Source: Podarcis raffonei (lineage: Eukaryota; Chordata; Lepidosauria; Squamata; Lacertidae). From it: a stretch of 64,000 bases of DNA. Under the pieces are notes generated by a model. The model worked only from the letters and a program-made list of their open reading frames with translations. It was not told the DNA's origin and made no database searches. Numbering within the stretch: position 1 is the first letter of the stretch; each line of letters starts with the position of its first letter. The translations under genes were made by a program, and so were the position numbers. Below, in pieces: positions 20,560 through 32,169 of the stretch. The stretch lies in contig NC_070602.1 in NCBI RefSeq assembly GCF_027172205.1, forward strand, positions 52,905,520-52,969,519, written 5' to 3'.

Positions 20560-21381
20560 TGTCAGAGGCTCAGGAGCAGAAGCACAGGGGAGAGAGCAAA
20601 TAGAGAGCGGAGGAGAGGAATCCGAGGGGAGCGTAGGGGAATATGACAGTGACCCGAGAGATTCCATGAGCTTCTCCAGCGAATCAGAAGATTCCCAGAA
20701 GGGGGCGCCTATGGTAAGGGCAAGAGGGGTCCCAGGGGGGACGCACCAGAAGCAAGGGGCCAGCGGGGACTCCCAAGGGAGCAGCAGAGGATCAGGACCA
20801 GCTCCCCCACCAGAGCGCAGTGGGGGGGAAGAGTCACATGAGTCAGGACCAGCCTCTCCTCCAGCGGGGAGAGAAGATGAGTCAGGGATGACCACGCCCC
20901 CATCGGAAAGTGGGGAAACGGAGGGAAGGTCAGGTCCAGCTAGCCTCCCCGAAGGAGGGAGCAGTGACACAAGTGTAACGGTCAGAAGGAAAGTGGGAGG
21001 CTGCGCGCGCGTGCCAAGTTCAAATGTGCAGGAGCGTGGGACAGCAGAAAACCCAGATTGGGAGCCAGGTCCTAAAGCCCGAAGGAGGGAGGGGAAAGAG
21101 TCAGGGGACTCAGCGTCAGAGGAGTCTAGGAAGGGTGAGACCCCGACTAGCAGGCGGACCCAGAGAAGGAAGGAACAGAGGAAGAGGTGGAGTAAGGCTA
21201 GAATCTTAAACTGGTGTCAGGGGGGAGGAGATTCAGATGGAGCTTCGGCGGTCTAAGGTTACAGACGTAGCGTTGCACGCTGCGCGTGTGGAAGTGAAAC
21301 TGAACTTCAATAAAGACTTTTATACTAAAGAACGAAGCAGCGTTGGTCTTGTGTGAGCTGGGACCTTGGGCAGCGCTGACA
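20560..21381 (+). mobile_element. Solo LTR (822 bp) inserted in the L1
   Basis: Starts TGTCAG and ends CTGACA, a perfect 6-bp inverted pair, and is flanked by 5-bp duplications GAGGC (20555-20559 and 21382-21386). The L1 reading resumes exactly after the second copy. AATAAA lies at 21309-21314, followed by a U5-like end. The body is rich in Gly/Ser/Glu-type codons, purine-rich, and open over most of its length on both strands, a composition effect. It is a retrovirus/LTR-retrotransposon fossil with no internal region. It is younger than the L1 that hosts it. Confidence 0.87.
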
Positions 21382-23010
21382 GAGGCGTATATTACATTCA
21401 TTCCAAAACAAGACTCAGATTTAATGCAAGTTAAAAATTACAGGCCTATTTCATTGTTAAACACTGACTACAAAATTTTCGCAAGTATTTTAGCAAATAG
21501 AATGAAAAAGGTTTTACGACAAATTATACACAAGGATCAGACAGGTTTCCTTCCTGGCAGACAGATTAAAGATAATATAAGAAATATAATTAATATTTTA
21601 GAATATCTGAATGCCAGGAATGAGAAACAAGCTATGATGATTTTTGTGGATGCTGAAAAGGCCTTTGATAATATATCATGGGATTTTATGTTAAAGAATT
21701 TAGAACATATGGAAGTGGGTAAGGAATTTTTAAACCGAATAAAAGCAATATATACAGAGCAGAAAGCAAAGTTGATAGTAAACAATATTATGACAGAAGA
21801 TATAAAAATAAACAAAGGTACAAGACAGGGATGCCCGTTATCGCCACTATTATTCATCTTGGTTCTGGAAGTTTTGTTAAAGTCAATAAGGAAAAATGAA
21901 GAAATAAAAGGGGTGACTGTGGGTAAAAATGAATATAAAGTAAAAGCATTCGCAGATGATCTGGTAATAACAGTGGAGGAACCACTGGGAAGTGTTAAAA
22001 GAGTACTAGAAGAAATAGATCAATTCGGTCAAGTTGCAGGGTTTTATTTAAACAAAAAGAAGACAAAAATTATTGCGAAAAATATGAAACAAGAATCAAT
22101 AGAGGTAATGCAACAACAAACTGGAATAGAGGTGGTGAACAAAGTGAGATATTTAGGAATTTGGTTAACCCCCAGAAATATAGATTTGTTTCAAAATAAT
22201 CATATACCTGTGTGGAATGGTATAAAAAGGGATTTGGAGGTGTGGGGAAGGTTGAAGTTATCCTTTTGGGGGAGAATATCAACGATAAAGATGAGCGTGC
22301 TACCAAAGATGTTATTTTTATTTCAATCACTCCCGATAATTAAGGGTACATCAATATTTAAAGAATGGCAAAAGAGAATATCAAGGTATATCTGGCAGGG
22401 TAAGAAGCCAAGGATTCAGTTTAAGTTACTAATAGATGCGAAGGAAAGAGGTGGCTTCGCCCTGCCAGATTTGAAACTATATTATGAAGCATCTTGCTTA
22501 TGCTGGTTAAAGGAGTGGATTAAATTAGAAAATGGAGAATTGTTGGATCTGGAAGGGTTTGATAATAGATTTGGTTGGCACGCCTATATATGGTATGAAA
22601 AGAAGAAAATTCATAAAGGGTTTGAAAACCACATCTTCCGAAGGTCGTTAATAAATGTATGAGACAGGTATAAAAATTTGTTGGAATTTAAACTTCCCCA
22701 CTGGATTTCACCCTTAGAAGTGATGAGTGTAAAAAAGATCAATATGAGGGGGAGGTGGATAACATATGGAGAATTGACAGTTAAAGAAGGGGGGAAATGG
22801 AAAATGAAACCCTATGAAGAAATAAAAGAATTTGTCTATGATTGGTTGCATTACTATCAGGTCTGTGAAATGTTTAAAAAAGACTGTAAAATGTATGGAT
22901 ATGGAGAAAAAGAATCAAAATTTCAACTAGAGATATTGAATAATGAGTATAAAAATTTGTCTAAAATGTATAAAATGTTGCTGGAGTGGTATACAAAAGA
23001 TGAAGAGGTG

Positions 23011-25074
23011 GGGGGTGTTTATTTGGGTGTGGGAATTTGTTTAATTTAATTTAATTATGTTGTGTTTGTAACTTTCTTTGTTTTTTGTTTTTACTGTTTT
23101 ATTGTTTTGTTGGTTTGTTTTTTTGTATAGGTTTTATTTTGATTTTAAGGGGTGGGGCCAGGGCTGCCTGGGAGTGGGTCCCAGCAAACAAAATGGCTGG
23201 GGCAGGTTCCACAGGACAACCGATCTCAGTGATCACGGGTAGGAGGAGGAGTTACGCTAAGACCAGACCATGTCATTACCGAGGAAGCAGGCTTAGTCGT
23301 TGCTTGAGGACTATCCCTGCCTCCAGGTCTGGTCCTGACCGGATGGATACTGGAATCAGCAAGGGATACCCACACAACCTGAAGGTGCTGCTGTGCAATG
23401 CCAGGTCAATGATCCATAAAACTACTGTGATCCATGACTTGATCGTGGATGGAGGATTTGACCTGGCATGTGTAACGGAGACTTGGTTGGATGACACAGA
23501 TGGGCCTGTCCTTGCCGCTGCTTGTCCACCAGGTTTCTCTTACGCACAGCAACCCAGGCCTTGTGGGCGGGGAGGGGGGGTTGCAGTGATTTTTAGGAAG
23601 TCTTTAGTCTGCACCAGGCGTCCTATTGAGAAAACCCAGTTTTCTGAGTGTATGTTCTGGAAGTTGGGCAATAGGGGCAGTACAGGATTCCTATTGGTGT
23701 ACCGACCTCCCCGCTGCACCAAGGATTCCCTGCCCGAGCTGCTTCAGGTCGTGGCGGATGTTCTCCTGGAGACACCTAGTTTGGTTGTCCTAGGGGATTT
23801 TAACATCCATGCCGACACGACCTTACAAGGGGCCGCTCGGGACTTCGTGGAAAGCATGGCCTCCATGGGGCTGTCCCTGAATAAGTCTGGCCCAACCCAT
23901 AGCCACGGACATGTCTTGGACCTGGTGTTTACCTCTATGGATGTTGGTGATCTGACACTAAGTAAAAGTGAAACGAAAGAAGTGCCATGGTCAGATCACT
24001 TCCTGGTGCAACTGGACTTCTGTGACCCTTCCCCTGTGCAGGGAGGTGGGACCAATTCAGATGGTCCGCCCCTGCCACTTAATGGATCCAAATGGTTTCC
24101 AGAGAGTGGTAGGGGATGTTTTATCCCATGTTGATGGCCTTTCAGCTGATTCCCTGGAATGTGGAGTTAACCAGGGCTATTGTCTGTTTGGCTCCGAAGC
24201 GCCCTCTCCGATTGCATGGAGTCTGAACAGCCCCGTGGTTTTCCACGGATCTGAGGGCAATGAAACAATCGTTGAGACGGCTAGAGCGCCGGTGGCAGAT
24301 GACCCATTCTGAAGCTGACCTGACACGGGTTAGAGCTCAATGTCGAGCCTACCAAGTGGTGGTAGCGACGGCGAAGAAGACTTTCTTCACCGCCTCTATT
24401 GCATCTGCAGAAAACAGCAGCAGGAGACTTTTTCAGGTGGTTCGCAATCTAGCGGAACCACCTGCTACATCGGGGCCCAGTACGGGCCACATGATCTCCT
24501 GCAATGATTTTTGCAGTTAAAGTCGCTCAGATTCGGGAAGAGGTAGATGCCACCGTGGGAGCAGGGCCGAGGCGAGAGAGTGCCAGAGTCCTGTCTAGTC
24601 AAATTGCGTGGGATCAGTTCCAATCTGTTACCTCCGAGGATGTGGACAGGCTGCTTGGACGAGTGAAACCAACCACCTGTCTCCTTGATCCTTGCCCATC
24701 CTGGCTCATAAAAGCTAGCCGGGAAGGGCTGGGCGATGGGCTTCATGGAGTGGTGAATGCTTCCCTCCGTGAGGGAGCCTTCCCAGACCCGCTGAAAGAG
24801 GCGGTTATTAAACCGCTTCTTAAAAAACCATCTTTAGATGCGGCCACGATGGCCAACTATCGCCCAGTCTCAAATCTGCCATTCTTGGGCAAGGTGATTG
24901 AGCGAGTGGTTGCTGAACAACTCCAGGCACGCCTGGAAGAAGCGGACCATTTGGATCCCTTCCAGTCGGGATTCAGGCCTCATCATGGGACTGAAACTGC
25001 CTTGGTCGCACTGGTTGATGATCTCCGGCGGGCTAGGGACAAAGGTGAGAGCTGTTTCCTAGTTCTGCTGGATC

Positions 25075-25173
<99 letters not shown>

Positions 25174-25175
25174 TA
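23011..25175 (+). mobile_element. L2/CR1-group LINE, 3'-truncated, inserted in the L1
   Basis: After a T/G-rich 5' region it encodes an apurinic endonuclease domain: NLKVLLCNARSM, TETWL, VVLGDFNIHAD, HVLDLVFTS and WSDHFLV, which are the expected catalytic blocks. The start of a reverse transcriptase follows: EAVIKPLLKKPSLD, NYRPVSNLPFLGKVIERVV, FQSGFRPHHGTETALVAL, ending at FLVLLDL. The reading frame shifts several times between 24100 and 24540, so it is not functional. The sequence then runs into (TTG)n, (AAT)n and (ATT)n before L1 resumes at 25176. The catalytic RT motif is missing. Loss of the 3' end is unusual for a LINE. Confidence 0.85.
25076..25174. repeat. Compound microsatellite (TTG)n(AAT)n(ATT)n
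   Basis: About 17 TTG units (25076-25126), then AAT units to about 25160 and ATT units to 25174. The AAT/ATT part is self-complementary. It forms the junction between the truncated L2-type LINE and the L1. Confidence 0.95.
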
Positions 25176-26078
25176 AAATCGGTAATGCTACATTGGGCCA
25201 GAGATTTTGGTTATAATATACAATATGATGAATGGTCAAAATTATGGAATGAAAGACTAAAATTTACGGCATGTACTGCGTTAAAGGAAAATGTGATGAA
25301 AATGGTATATAGATGGTATATAACGCCAGTAAAACTAGCTAAAATGTACAAAACATGTAATAAGTGTTGGAAATGTAAAGAAAAAGAAGGGACATTCTAT
25401 CATATGTGGTGGGAGTGTAAAAAGGTGAGAGGCTTCTGGGAAATGATATATAATGAATTGAAAAAGATGTTGAAATATACGTTTGTTAAGAAACCGGAGG
25501 CCTTCTTATTGGGATTGGTAGGAAATGAGATAAGTAAGAAAGACTGTAAACTTTTTCAATACGCAGTTACAGCAGCGAGAATACTTCTGGCCCAAAAATG
25601 GAAACAGGAAGAATTACCGACGGTGGAAGAATGGAGACTGAAATTGACTGATTATGCAGAATTGGACAAACTAACAGGGAAGATTCGGTATCAACGAGAC
25701 CAAAAGTTCATCGAGGACTGGGGAAGATTTACTGATTATCTGAAAGGCATATGTGATGAACAGATAACGTTTGTTGGTTTTCAAGAGACTCTGTGAAAAA
25801 CAGAGGAATATTGTTAAAAAGAAAATAAGAGGAGGGAAGGAGATATCTAAAGGCAATACTAAGTTAAGAAATGCGTTAATAATATTGATGCAAACGAAAG
25901 ATCGGCAGAGGAGCTGAGGGAAGTCAAAAAAAGAGATGAATGTGTGATAAAATGTGAATTGATTGTATAAAAAATGGTTTGTTTTTTTCTTTTGTGGAAA
26001 ATGAATAAAAATATTATTAAAAAATAAATAAAATAAAAAAAGAAAGTGCAGAGCAAAGGTAAGTGTGGATATGGGTTA

Positions 26079-27650
26079 CAATAATGGGTTACTATAAACC
26101 ACAGAAAGTGTCTTTGCATGTAGCCAGCAAAGCAGTCAGATGTCTAGGTTTTTGGAGCCAGCTGGCGTTGAGGTGACTTGGGGTTGGTGGAGGGGCACCA
26201 AAAGTGTGCTGTTGCTTTATGAGGCTTGACGCTGCTTTAAAGACTAGCACTGCCTGTGACGGTGCCTGCTTAATCCCTTCTGTTCAATTTATGGATTTGG
26301 AAATAAACAGATGTTACGAAAACACTGTAAGGCGCCAGAACTGTCTCCTTGCAAGGAAACAGAACCCATCAAAGGCAGCCTATGAAACTCCCAATTACTC
26401 CATGAAATGGGGAGTGCAAAACCAGCCTTTACTGATCTGGTGCAGGGGCTGAATGGAATTTTAGTCCAAAACACCTGGAGAGCATCAGGTTGGCAAAGGC
26501 TGGCAAAAGAATACAATACTATGCAAAACAAGTTCTTAGGCAGTATGTTTTCAATTGCACTGTGACTTGCTTTTCAATAAACACTTTAGTAAACACACAC
26601 ACATTTGTGTTAAGTAACTGAACACTAAATAGCAGCATTAATAAGAATTTCACCTTTTCCTGTGGGATGTTCTTTTCAGTCCTGCTTCTCATTTAGCTGA
26701 ACAACAATTCTATGAATGTAGCATTCTCTCCAGGAGAGCTCAGTAATGGCAAGCCTGTTAGGTATATCAGGATTAGTATTAATTATGATTGTGCCCACCA
26801 GATGGATAGATGCTATGCAAACTACAGGATCAACCATCAGTTCACACCTTAACCCTTAATTACGTATTTTTAAAGCCTACTTGTTAATCTGGAAAGTCAC
26901 TGGCATCATGTAACAACTTCTTTGTGTAGAACAAAAAGTTTGCGTTTTCTAAAGAACAGTAAAACGGAGCTGAGGCAACGAGAAACAGTGTGGCCCACCA
27001 GGCATGTCTGTGGCCACGGCCATAGCCAGAATTTTTGTTAGGGGGGCAGGACTTTGTTAGGGGGCAGAACTGATGTGATTGGCCAGTTAGTTATTTCTAT
27101 TGTTTTACTTGATGGGGGGGCAGTTGTCCCCCCTGCCTCCCCTTGACTACGCCCATGTCTTTTATGAAAGGATGGTATGCACTGCTGCTAATGCACATCT
27201 CTTGATTCTGCCTCAACTACCTTGTGGTTGCCTTTAAAATCATGCCCCCAAACCAAAAATTGGTTAAGAAACCAGCATCTGTCGTCTCTGAAATCTCAGC
27301 TTAAATTCACACTACGCAGTAGTGTATTCTTTCTGTCACAAATGTGACTTTTTTAATAACAAAATGCTTCTGACAGCACTTCTGATTGTATGTTATGATC
27401 AAGCTCTTTCTTCGTCATCTTCTGACGAACAGGCAGGCACATCTGGTGCAGACTTCTGGCAAGTCAGAGAGCATAGCAAAGAGGCAGGGGATGAATAATC
27501 TGTGCTCAGAGCATATTGGGCATTGCCCGATAGCCATCAATATTTATATGCCTGCTTTTTTTAACAGTTGGCAGTTAAAAGCCTTCTCCCAAAAGCCATG
27601 AAGGAAATTTTCTCATAGGAACTGTGTTTTGCTTTGTCTTTAGCTTTCCC
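26079..27650. other. No gene; one MITE-like piece at 27018-27154
   Basis: Mostly unique-looking. At 27018-27154 the DNA has loosely inverted ends (GGCCATAGCCAGAATTTTTG against CCCTTGACTACGCCC) and G/C tracts, suggesting a small unclassified transposon. Open frames elsewhere lack domains. Confidence 0.4.
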
Positions 27651-27654
27651 ACTG

Positions 27655-28024
27655 GGATGTGGGTGGCGCTGTGGTCTAAACCACAGAGCCTAGGGCTTGC
27701 CGATCAGAAGGTCAGTGGTTCGAAACCCTGCAATGGGGTGAGCTCCCATTGCTCAGTCCCTGCTCCTGCCAACCTAGCAGTTCAAAAGCACATCAAGTGC
27801 AAGTAGATAAATAGGTACCACTCTGGCGGGAAGGTGAACGGTGTTTCTGTGCGCTGCTTTGGTTTGCCAGAAGTGGCTTAGTCATGCTGGCCACATGACC
27901 CAGAAAAACTGTCTGTGGACAAACACCGGCTCCCTCAGCCAGTAAAGCAAGATGAGTGCTGCAACCCCAGAGTCATCCGCAACTGGACCTAACGGTCAGG
28001 AGTCCCTTTGCCTTTACCTTTTAC
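27655..28024 (+). repeat. Sauria-type SINE, full length
   Basis: Box A region GTGGCGCTGTGGTCTAAACC, box B GGTTCGAAACC (27718-27728), middle GCCAGAAGTGGCTTAGTCAT with GCTGGCCACATGACCC, and a Bov-B-related tail AACTGGACCTAACGGTCAGG ending CCTTTGCCTTTACCTT. The tail has the GGACCTAAcGGTCAGG type. Confidence 0.85.
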
Positions 28025-28904
28025 TGTGCTAGGTTGTAGGGGTTCTGTACTGCAAAATGTTGCAGTGTGCAGTACTTCAGAAAGTCAGCCAGCCATGCCC
28101 TTTCCTAAGATACTCCATCACATTCCCCTCAGTTTTCTGCTCCCCTCACAACAGTCTGCATTCTGTACCAACTGAGCATAGTCAATCTTAACTCCTGGTA
28201 GCATATTTCGTGATAATTTTTGTAGAGAAGATCAAGCCAGTTAAGAAACAAATGTTTAGTGTGTGTGGTTTAGTGTCAAATAATGTTAGTTAAAACACAA
28301 AATATTAAGTAAAGAAGCTTAAAAATGTTAATCTAGCCACTACAGAATTGCCTTTTATCTTGGGTCTGATGCTGCTGGAACATCTTACTCTTGGCCTTGC
28401 CCCCATATCCCATACTGATGAAACCTAAGCATGATTTTTAAAAAAAAATGTTTCAGTCCACAGATTCCCCATGTAGTGCACCATTCAGGGCAGCAGGTGT
28501 TTTTTGCAATGCACCTGTTAAACAAACTTGATTTGATTGCAGAGCAGCTTATTCAAGGTTTCTATCTTGAACAACACACCTTTCAATTAACTGGGGAAGG
28601 GTTATTCATTCAGTGCACATACCATCACAAGCTCTCTTACCTTTTCCTTTTGTGCTTGTGTAATTTCAAGATCCTGTGTTTTACAGGGTTGCACAATAGC
28701 TTCTTATTAGCATTGCCAAGAATGTTAGGTTTCAGAAATTAAAGACAAGCTGTATCCTCAGAGCCAACATTACCCTGGATTAAAAATATAAATACCTGTG
28801 TTTCAATGGCAAAATACACAGGCTGCACATAAATTGTAAATAGCTGTCTAGCTACATAGTTTTCTGTGCATTATACATGTAAACAGGGTGACTGGACCTT
28901 ATAG
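28025..28904. other. No gene seen
   Basis: AT-rich, apparently unique DNA. An open frame at 28431-28742 shows no domain. Confidence 0.45.
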
Positions 28905-29090
28905 GACTATCGGATGCTTCCTTCTACAAGATAAGACTAGTTGTTCCATCTACTCCAGTATGCTCTACTCTGCTGCTAGTTTTCCAGAGCCTTTTTCCCA
29001 TCACCTGCTCCCTGACCCCTTTTAACTAGAGATGCCAAGAATTGAAACTGGGAGCTGAACTGAGTGCATGTCTGAAATTGTGCCCACTTC
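28905..29090 (-). repeat. tRNA-derived SINE, reversed, degraded
   Basis: Reversed order of the family: GGATGCTTCCTTCTACAAGA, GTTCCATCTACTCCAGTATG, then TTTTAACTAGAGATGCCAAG and AATTGAAACTGGGAG (the reversed box B region). Diverged and shortened. Confidence 0.5.
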
Positions 29091-29871
29091 TACGTGCACA
29101 AGGCCTTCACATTTGGAAATGGAACCGATTCTGTTTTTCCCCATCAACTCTTCTGTAGTCTGATCAGCAAGGCAGGCACATTGTGGTTGTATTCCCCAGG
29201 CCAGGTAAAGAGAGAACACAATACTCGGGACATGGGTGTGAGTGAAAATAGGTCACAACCTTTTACTGGCTACAGTGAGGAAAGCAGGGTTGCCATGGCA
29301 TTGAGTCAGGGTCCATTAACCTCCAGTACTTTCTGTCTGAAGCCTGATATGTCAAACCAACTGGGGAAAGCCATGGGAGTTGACCAGGGCACATAGACCC
29401 AACGTGGTGCAAACCATGTGACTGGAATCCTGTTGTTCACCTGAGATGAGTTGCACCAGGCCCAATCTACTCCAGGGCAGGAGCCTGGGCACCTCTTCGA
29501 GGCCCTTCAAGAGGGTTCCCCTTACGTTTGGATCCTGCCATTTCCGCCCAAGCTGCGACAGTTCCTATGTAGAAGACACCTAACAATCACCTGCTATCAA
29601 CTGAGAAAGGCAAAAAACCTCTCAGCGAAAGGCTATGGGTGTCCTTTCAGGCCCTGTCAAATCAGCGGCCACTCAACACCTCAGTGGAAGACTTTAAAAC
29701 CAAGGGAAGGTTGGGAAAATTCACCTATGAGGTAAGAGAGAAAGAGTGGGTATTCTTTTCCTCTCTGAATGAAAGGTTTGCAAAGCTGAAAGCTGCAGAA
29801 GGGCAGCAACTCAATCATGGCTATTTAAGCAGTACTGTATTCTGTGCCTTAATCATACATTCTTATTTGTA
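29091..29871. other. No gene seen
   Basis: Higher GC than its surroundings, with overlapping open frames (29094-29396, 29451-29735, 29639-29938 plus) but no domain or splice pattern that I can support. Confidence 0.4.
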
Positions 29872-30148
29872 CCCGCTGCTCGGTCCCAGCGCCTGCCAAC
29901 CTAGCAGTTCGAAAGCACCCCCGGGTGGGTGCAAGTAGATAAATAGGGACCACTTACCAGCGGGAAGGTAAACGGCGTTTCCGTGTGCGGCTCTGGCTCG
30001 CCAGAGCAGCGATGTCACGCTGGCCACGTGACCCGGAAGTGTCTGCGGACAGCGCTGGCCCCCGGCCTCTTGAGTGAGATGGGCGCACAACTCCAGAGTC
30101 TGTCAAGACTGGCCCGTACGGGCAGGGGTACCTTTACCTTTACCTTTA
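29872..30148 (+). repeat. Sauria-type SINE, 5'-truncated
   Basis: Starts inside the body (CCCGCTGCTCGGTCCCAGCG) and continues with AACCTAGCAGTTCGAAAGCA, GGAAGGTAAACGGCGTTTCC, CACGCTGGCCACGTGACCCG and the tail CTGGCCCGTACGGGCAGGGG TACCTTTACC. The tail is of the CCCGTACGGGCAGGGG type, as at 30461, and differs from the copies at 27655 and 31835. Confidence 0.85.
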
Positions 30149-30460
30149 AATAAGCCACCACTAAGAGTACATTGGTTTTAAGTTCTCTCTAATGTTTAGG
30201 CCACATTTTTTAAATGACACAACACTATATAATTTGCAGCTGTATTAACAGACTGGCTCTTTTATTATTCAAATGCCAATTTTTCTTCTCAACCTTAATT
30301 TTTCACCATCTACTTTAAAAAAATTCTGACCCAGCAATACTGTTCTGGCAGGACTCCTGATTCACAAGACCTTTACTAAACACAGGTCAGTTTATAGCTT
30401 TGGTTCCCAGTTTGGTTCCTTGAACTTATGTGGTTTTAAAGAATAGCTTGCCAGTACTGA

Positions 30461-30710
30461 AGGGACGCGGGTGGCGCTGTGGGTAAAACCTCAGTGCCTA
30501 GGACTTGCTGATTGTAAGGTCGGCGGTTTGAATCCCCGCGGCGGGGTGCACTGCGCTGGTGCTGGCTCGCCAGTTGCAGCTTCGTCACGCTGGTCACGTG
30601 ACCCAGAAGTGTCTTCGGATGGCGCTGGGTCCCGGCCTCTTGAGCGAGATGAGCGCGCAACCCTAGAGTCGGTCATGACTGGCCCGTACGGGCAGGGGTA
30701 CCTTTACCTT
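30461..30710 (+). repeat. Sauria-type SINE, internally shortened
   Basis: Box A GTGGCGCTGTGGGTAAAACC, box B GGTTTGAATCC, a body shortened by about 100 bp, and the tail GGCCCGTACGGGCAGGGGTA. A 6-bp TACTGA flanks it on both sides (30455-30460 and 30710-30715), a possible target duplication. Confidence 0.82.
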
Positions 30711-30715
30711 ACTGA

Positions 30716-31822
30716 TTTTATTTACCAAAAGATAAAAGTCTTATTGATGTCCTGTTAACTATAACAAATACCTGCCTAATTGGTCTCAAATGTTATAGCC
30801 TAGGTTTGCAAACATTTCATCCAGCCTTTGTGGTTCCCTCTTTGATGGCAAGTTTATATGCTGGTGTAACAATGTTATACAGATATTTCTGCCTCAACTC
30901 TATGTCTGTATAGTTAATATAATGACACCAATGCCACACAGGAATAGTTAAAAAGGACAGGATGAGGTAGAGGCTGCCAATGACTTGGCATACTTCAGAG
31001 TGCAGCAGCTATTAAAAATTGAGCAGCAAAATCATTCAGCAGTGGCTGCTTCTTTTCTTTCTTTTTCTTTAAGTATGAAGAAATTGTGTTCTCTTATTAT
31101 TGAATGTCTCTAGAATTGTGCCAAGGAACATAATCATGCTGCTTGTTCCTGTGCAGCCCTCCTGGAGGATTATGAGCAGTTGAGTTAGGACCTCGTAAAG
31201 TTTTCAGCAGCACAATTGCCAGGACCCAGTATCAACAGTAATAGGCAAATAAATAACATCCTCTGAGCCATTTTCAGTAACCCAATAATCATTTTGCAAG
31301 CATGTCGTGCTATCACCTCCCTTTCCTCCTCCACTTTCTCCTTTTTCACTTCCCTCTCAAGAAAGGAACCTTTCTACACAGGTTTTAAGTATGAACAAAT
31401 AACCTAAGCCTCCAAAATACAAATATTGTTGGGGGGGGGGAGAGAGAAATGATAACCACCCAACTGAAAATAATGCATTACCTAGGAAGATCTTAATTTT
31501 CTTTGAATCCAGTGTGGAGCCTGCATTTGGGGGGGGGGGGTGAGAGACTCTGCAGTTGCCATTAGAGGATGGTTGTTTCACCTGAGTTGCCCCACCCTCC
31601 AGCCCTAGTAACCTTCATAAGGAAGCTGCTGTAACGTGAAAAAAGCCTTCCTCTAGTGGTCAATGCAGAGCAACTGAAGCAGGGTCTGAACCCACATTGA
31701 AATGGATCTTGATTATCAGATTCTCCAAGCCTGCAGCTGCATCACCACAGCTTGAACTCATCCAGTTATGCCCCTCAGCAGCTAGCTTTCATCAGCCATG
31801 GACTTTACTATTTACTATTTAC
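30716..31822. other. No gene seen; poly(G) tracts
   Basis: Non-coding. Poly(G) tracts lie at 31431-31440 and 31530-31540. No recognisable repeat family. Confidence 0.45.
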
Positions 31823-31834
31823 TACTGAACTGTA

Positions 31835-32169
31835 GGGGACACGGCGCTGCAGGTTAAACCACAGAGCCTAGGACTTGCTGATCCGAAGGTCGGTGGTTCG
31901 AATCCCCGTGACGGGGTGAGCTCCCGTTGTTCGGTCCCTGCTCCTGCCAACCTAGCAGTTTGAAAGCACGTCAAAGTGCAAGTCCGGCGGGAGGGTAAAC
32001 GGTGTTTCCGTGCGCTGCTCTCGTTTGCCAGAAGTGGCTTAGTCATGCTGGCCACATGACCCGGAAGCTGTACACCAGCTCCCTCGGCCAATAAAGTGAG
32101 ATGAGCGCCGCAACCCCAGAGTCGGTCACGACTGGACCTAATGGTCTGGGGTCCCTTTACCTTTACCTT
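31835..32169 (+). repeat. Sauria-type SINE, full length with target duplication
   Basis: Box A GGCGCTGCAGGTTAAACCAC, box B GGTTCGAATCC, then GCGGGAGGGTAAACGGTGTT, CTGGCCACATGACCCGGAAG, AGAGTCGGTCACGACTGGAC and a tail ending CTTTACCTTTACC. A perfect 12-bp target duplication TACTGAACTGTA lies at 31823-31834 and 32170-32181. This is the best preserved of the four copies. Confidence 0.92.

Larger units (their letters stand above)
20240..26040 (+). mobile_element. 5'-truncated L1 LINE carrying two nested insertions
   Basis: Three L1 pieces (20240-20559, 21387-23010, 25176-26040) add up to about 2.8 kb of ORF2 plus 3' UTR. Piece 1 encodes KKGKAPGPDGFTASYYKEM. Piece 2 encodes the reverse transcriptase core, with YRPISLLNTDYKIF, TRQGCPLSPLLFILVLE and catalytic FADD at 21949-21960. 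Piece 3 encodes the C-terminal zinc finger CNKCWKCKEKEGTFYHMWWEC. One in-frame TGA at 22660-22662 replaces a likely Trp; otherwise the frames are long. The tail is A-rich (26003-26040). A perfect 17-bp target duplication, AGAAAGTGCAGAGCAAA, lies at 20223-20239 and 26041-26057. The element is dead because of 5' truncation. Confidence 0.93.
19943..26078. mobile_element. Palindromic foldback element, split by an L1
   Basis: The left arm (19943 to about 20078) reads GGCTTATCCACACACTTACA through AAGCTTTCCCCATGAAAATC and CTCTTTAAAGCT. The right arm (20131-20222, then 26058-26078) is its approximate reverse complement, with AGCTTTAAAGAGTGGGTTTT, CATGGGGAAAGCTTG and finally GTAAGTGTGGATATGGGTT. The spacer is about 50 bp. 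Without the L1 the element would be roughly 320 bp. The superfamily is unknown because no clean target duplication was found. Confidence 0.65.

Noticed and set aside
20464-20970. Ser/Pro-rich open frame of 168 codons on the minus strand
   Set aside because: It lies inside the 822-bp solo LTR and reflects base composition; the opposite strand is open too.
25076-25174. Leu/Ile-rich stretch as a membrane segment in the frame crossing 24504-25796
   Set aside because: It is the compound microsatellite at the junction of two LINEs that happens to stay in frame.
29451-29938. Chain of plus-strand open frames that could be exons
   Set aside because: No conserved protein segment recognised and the last one runs into a Sauria-type SINE.
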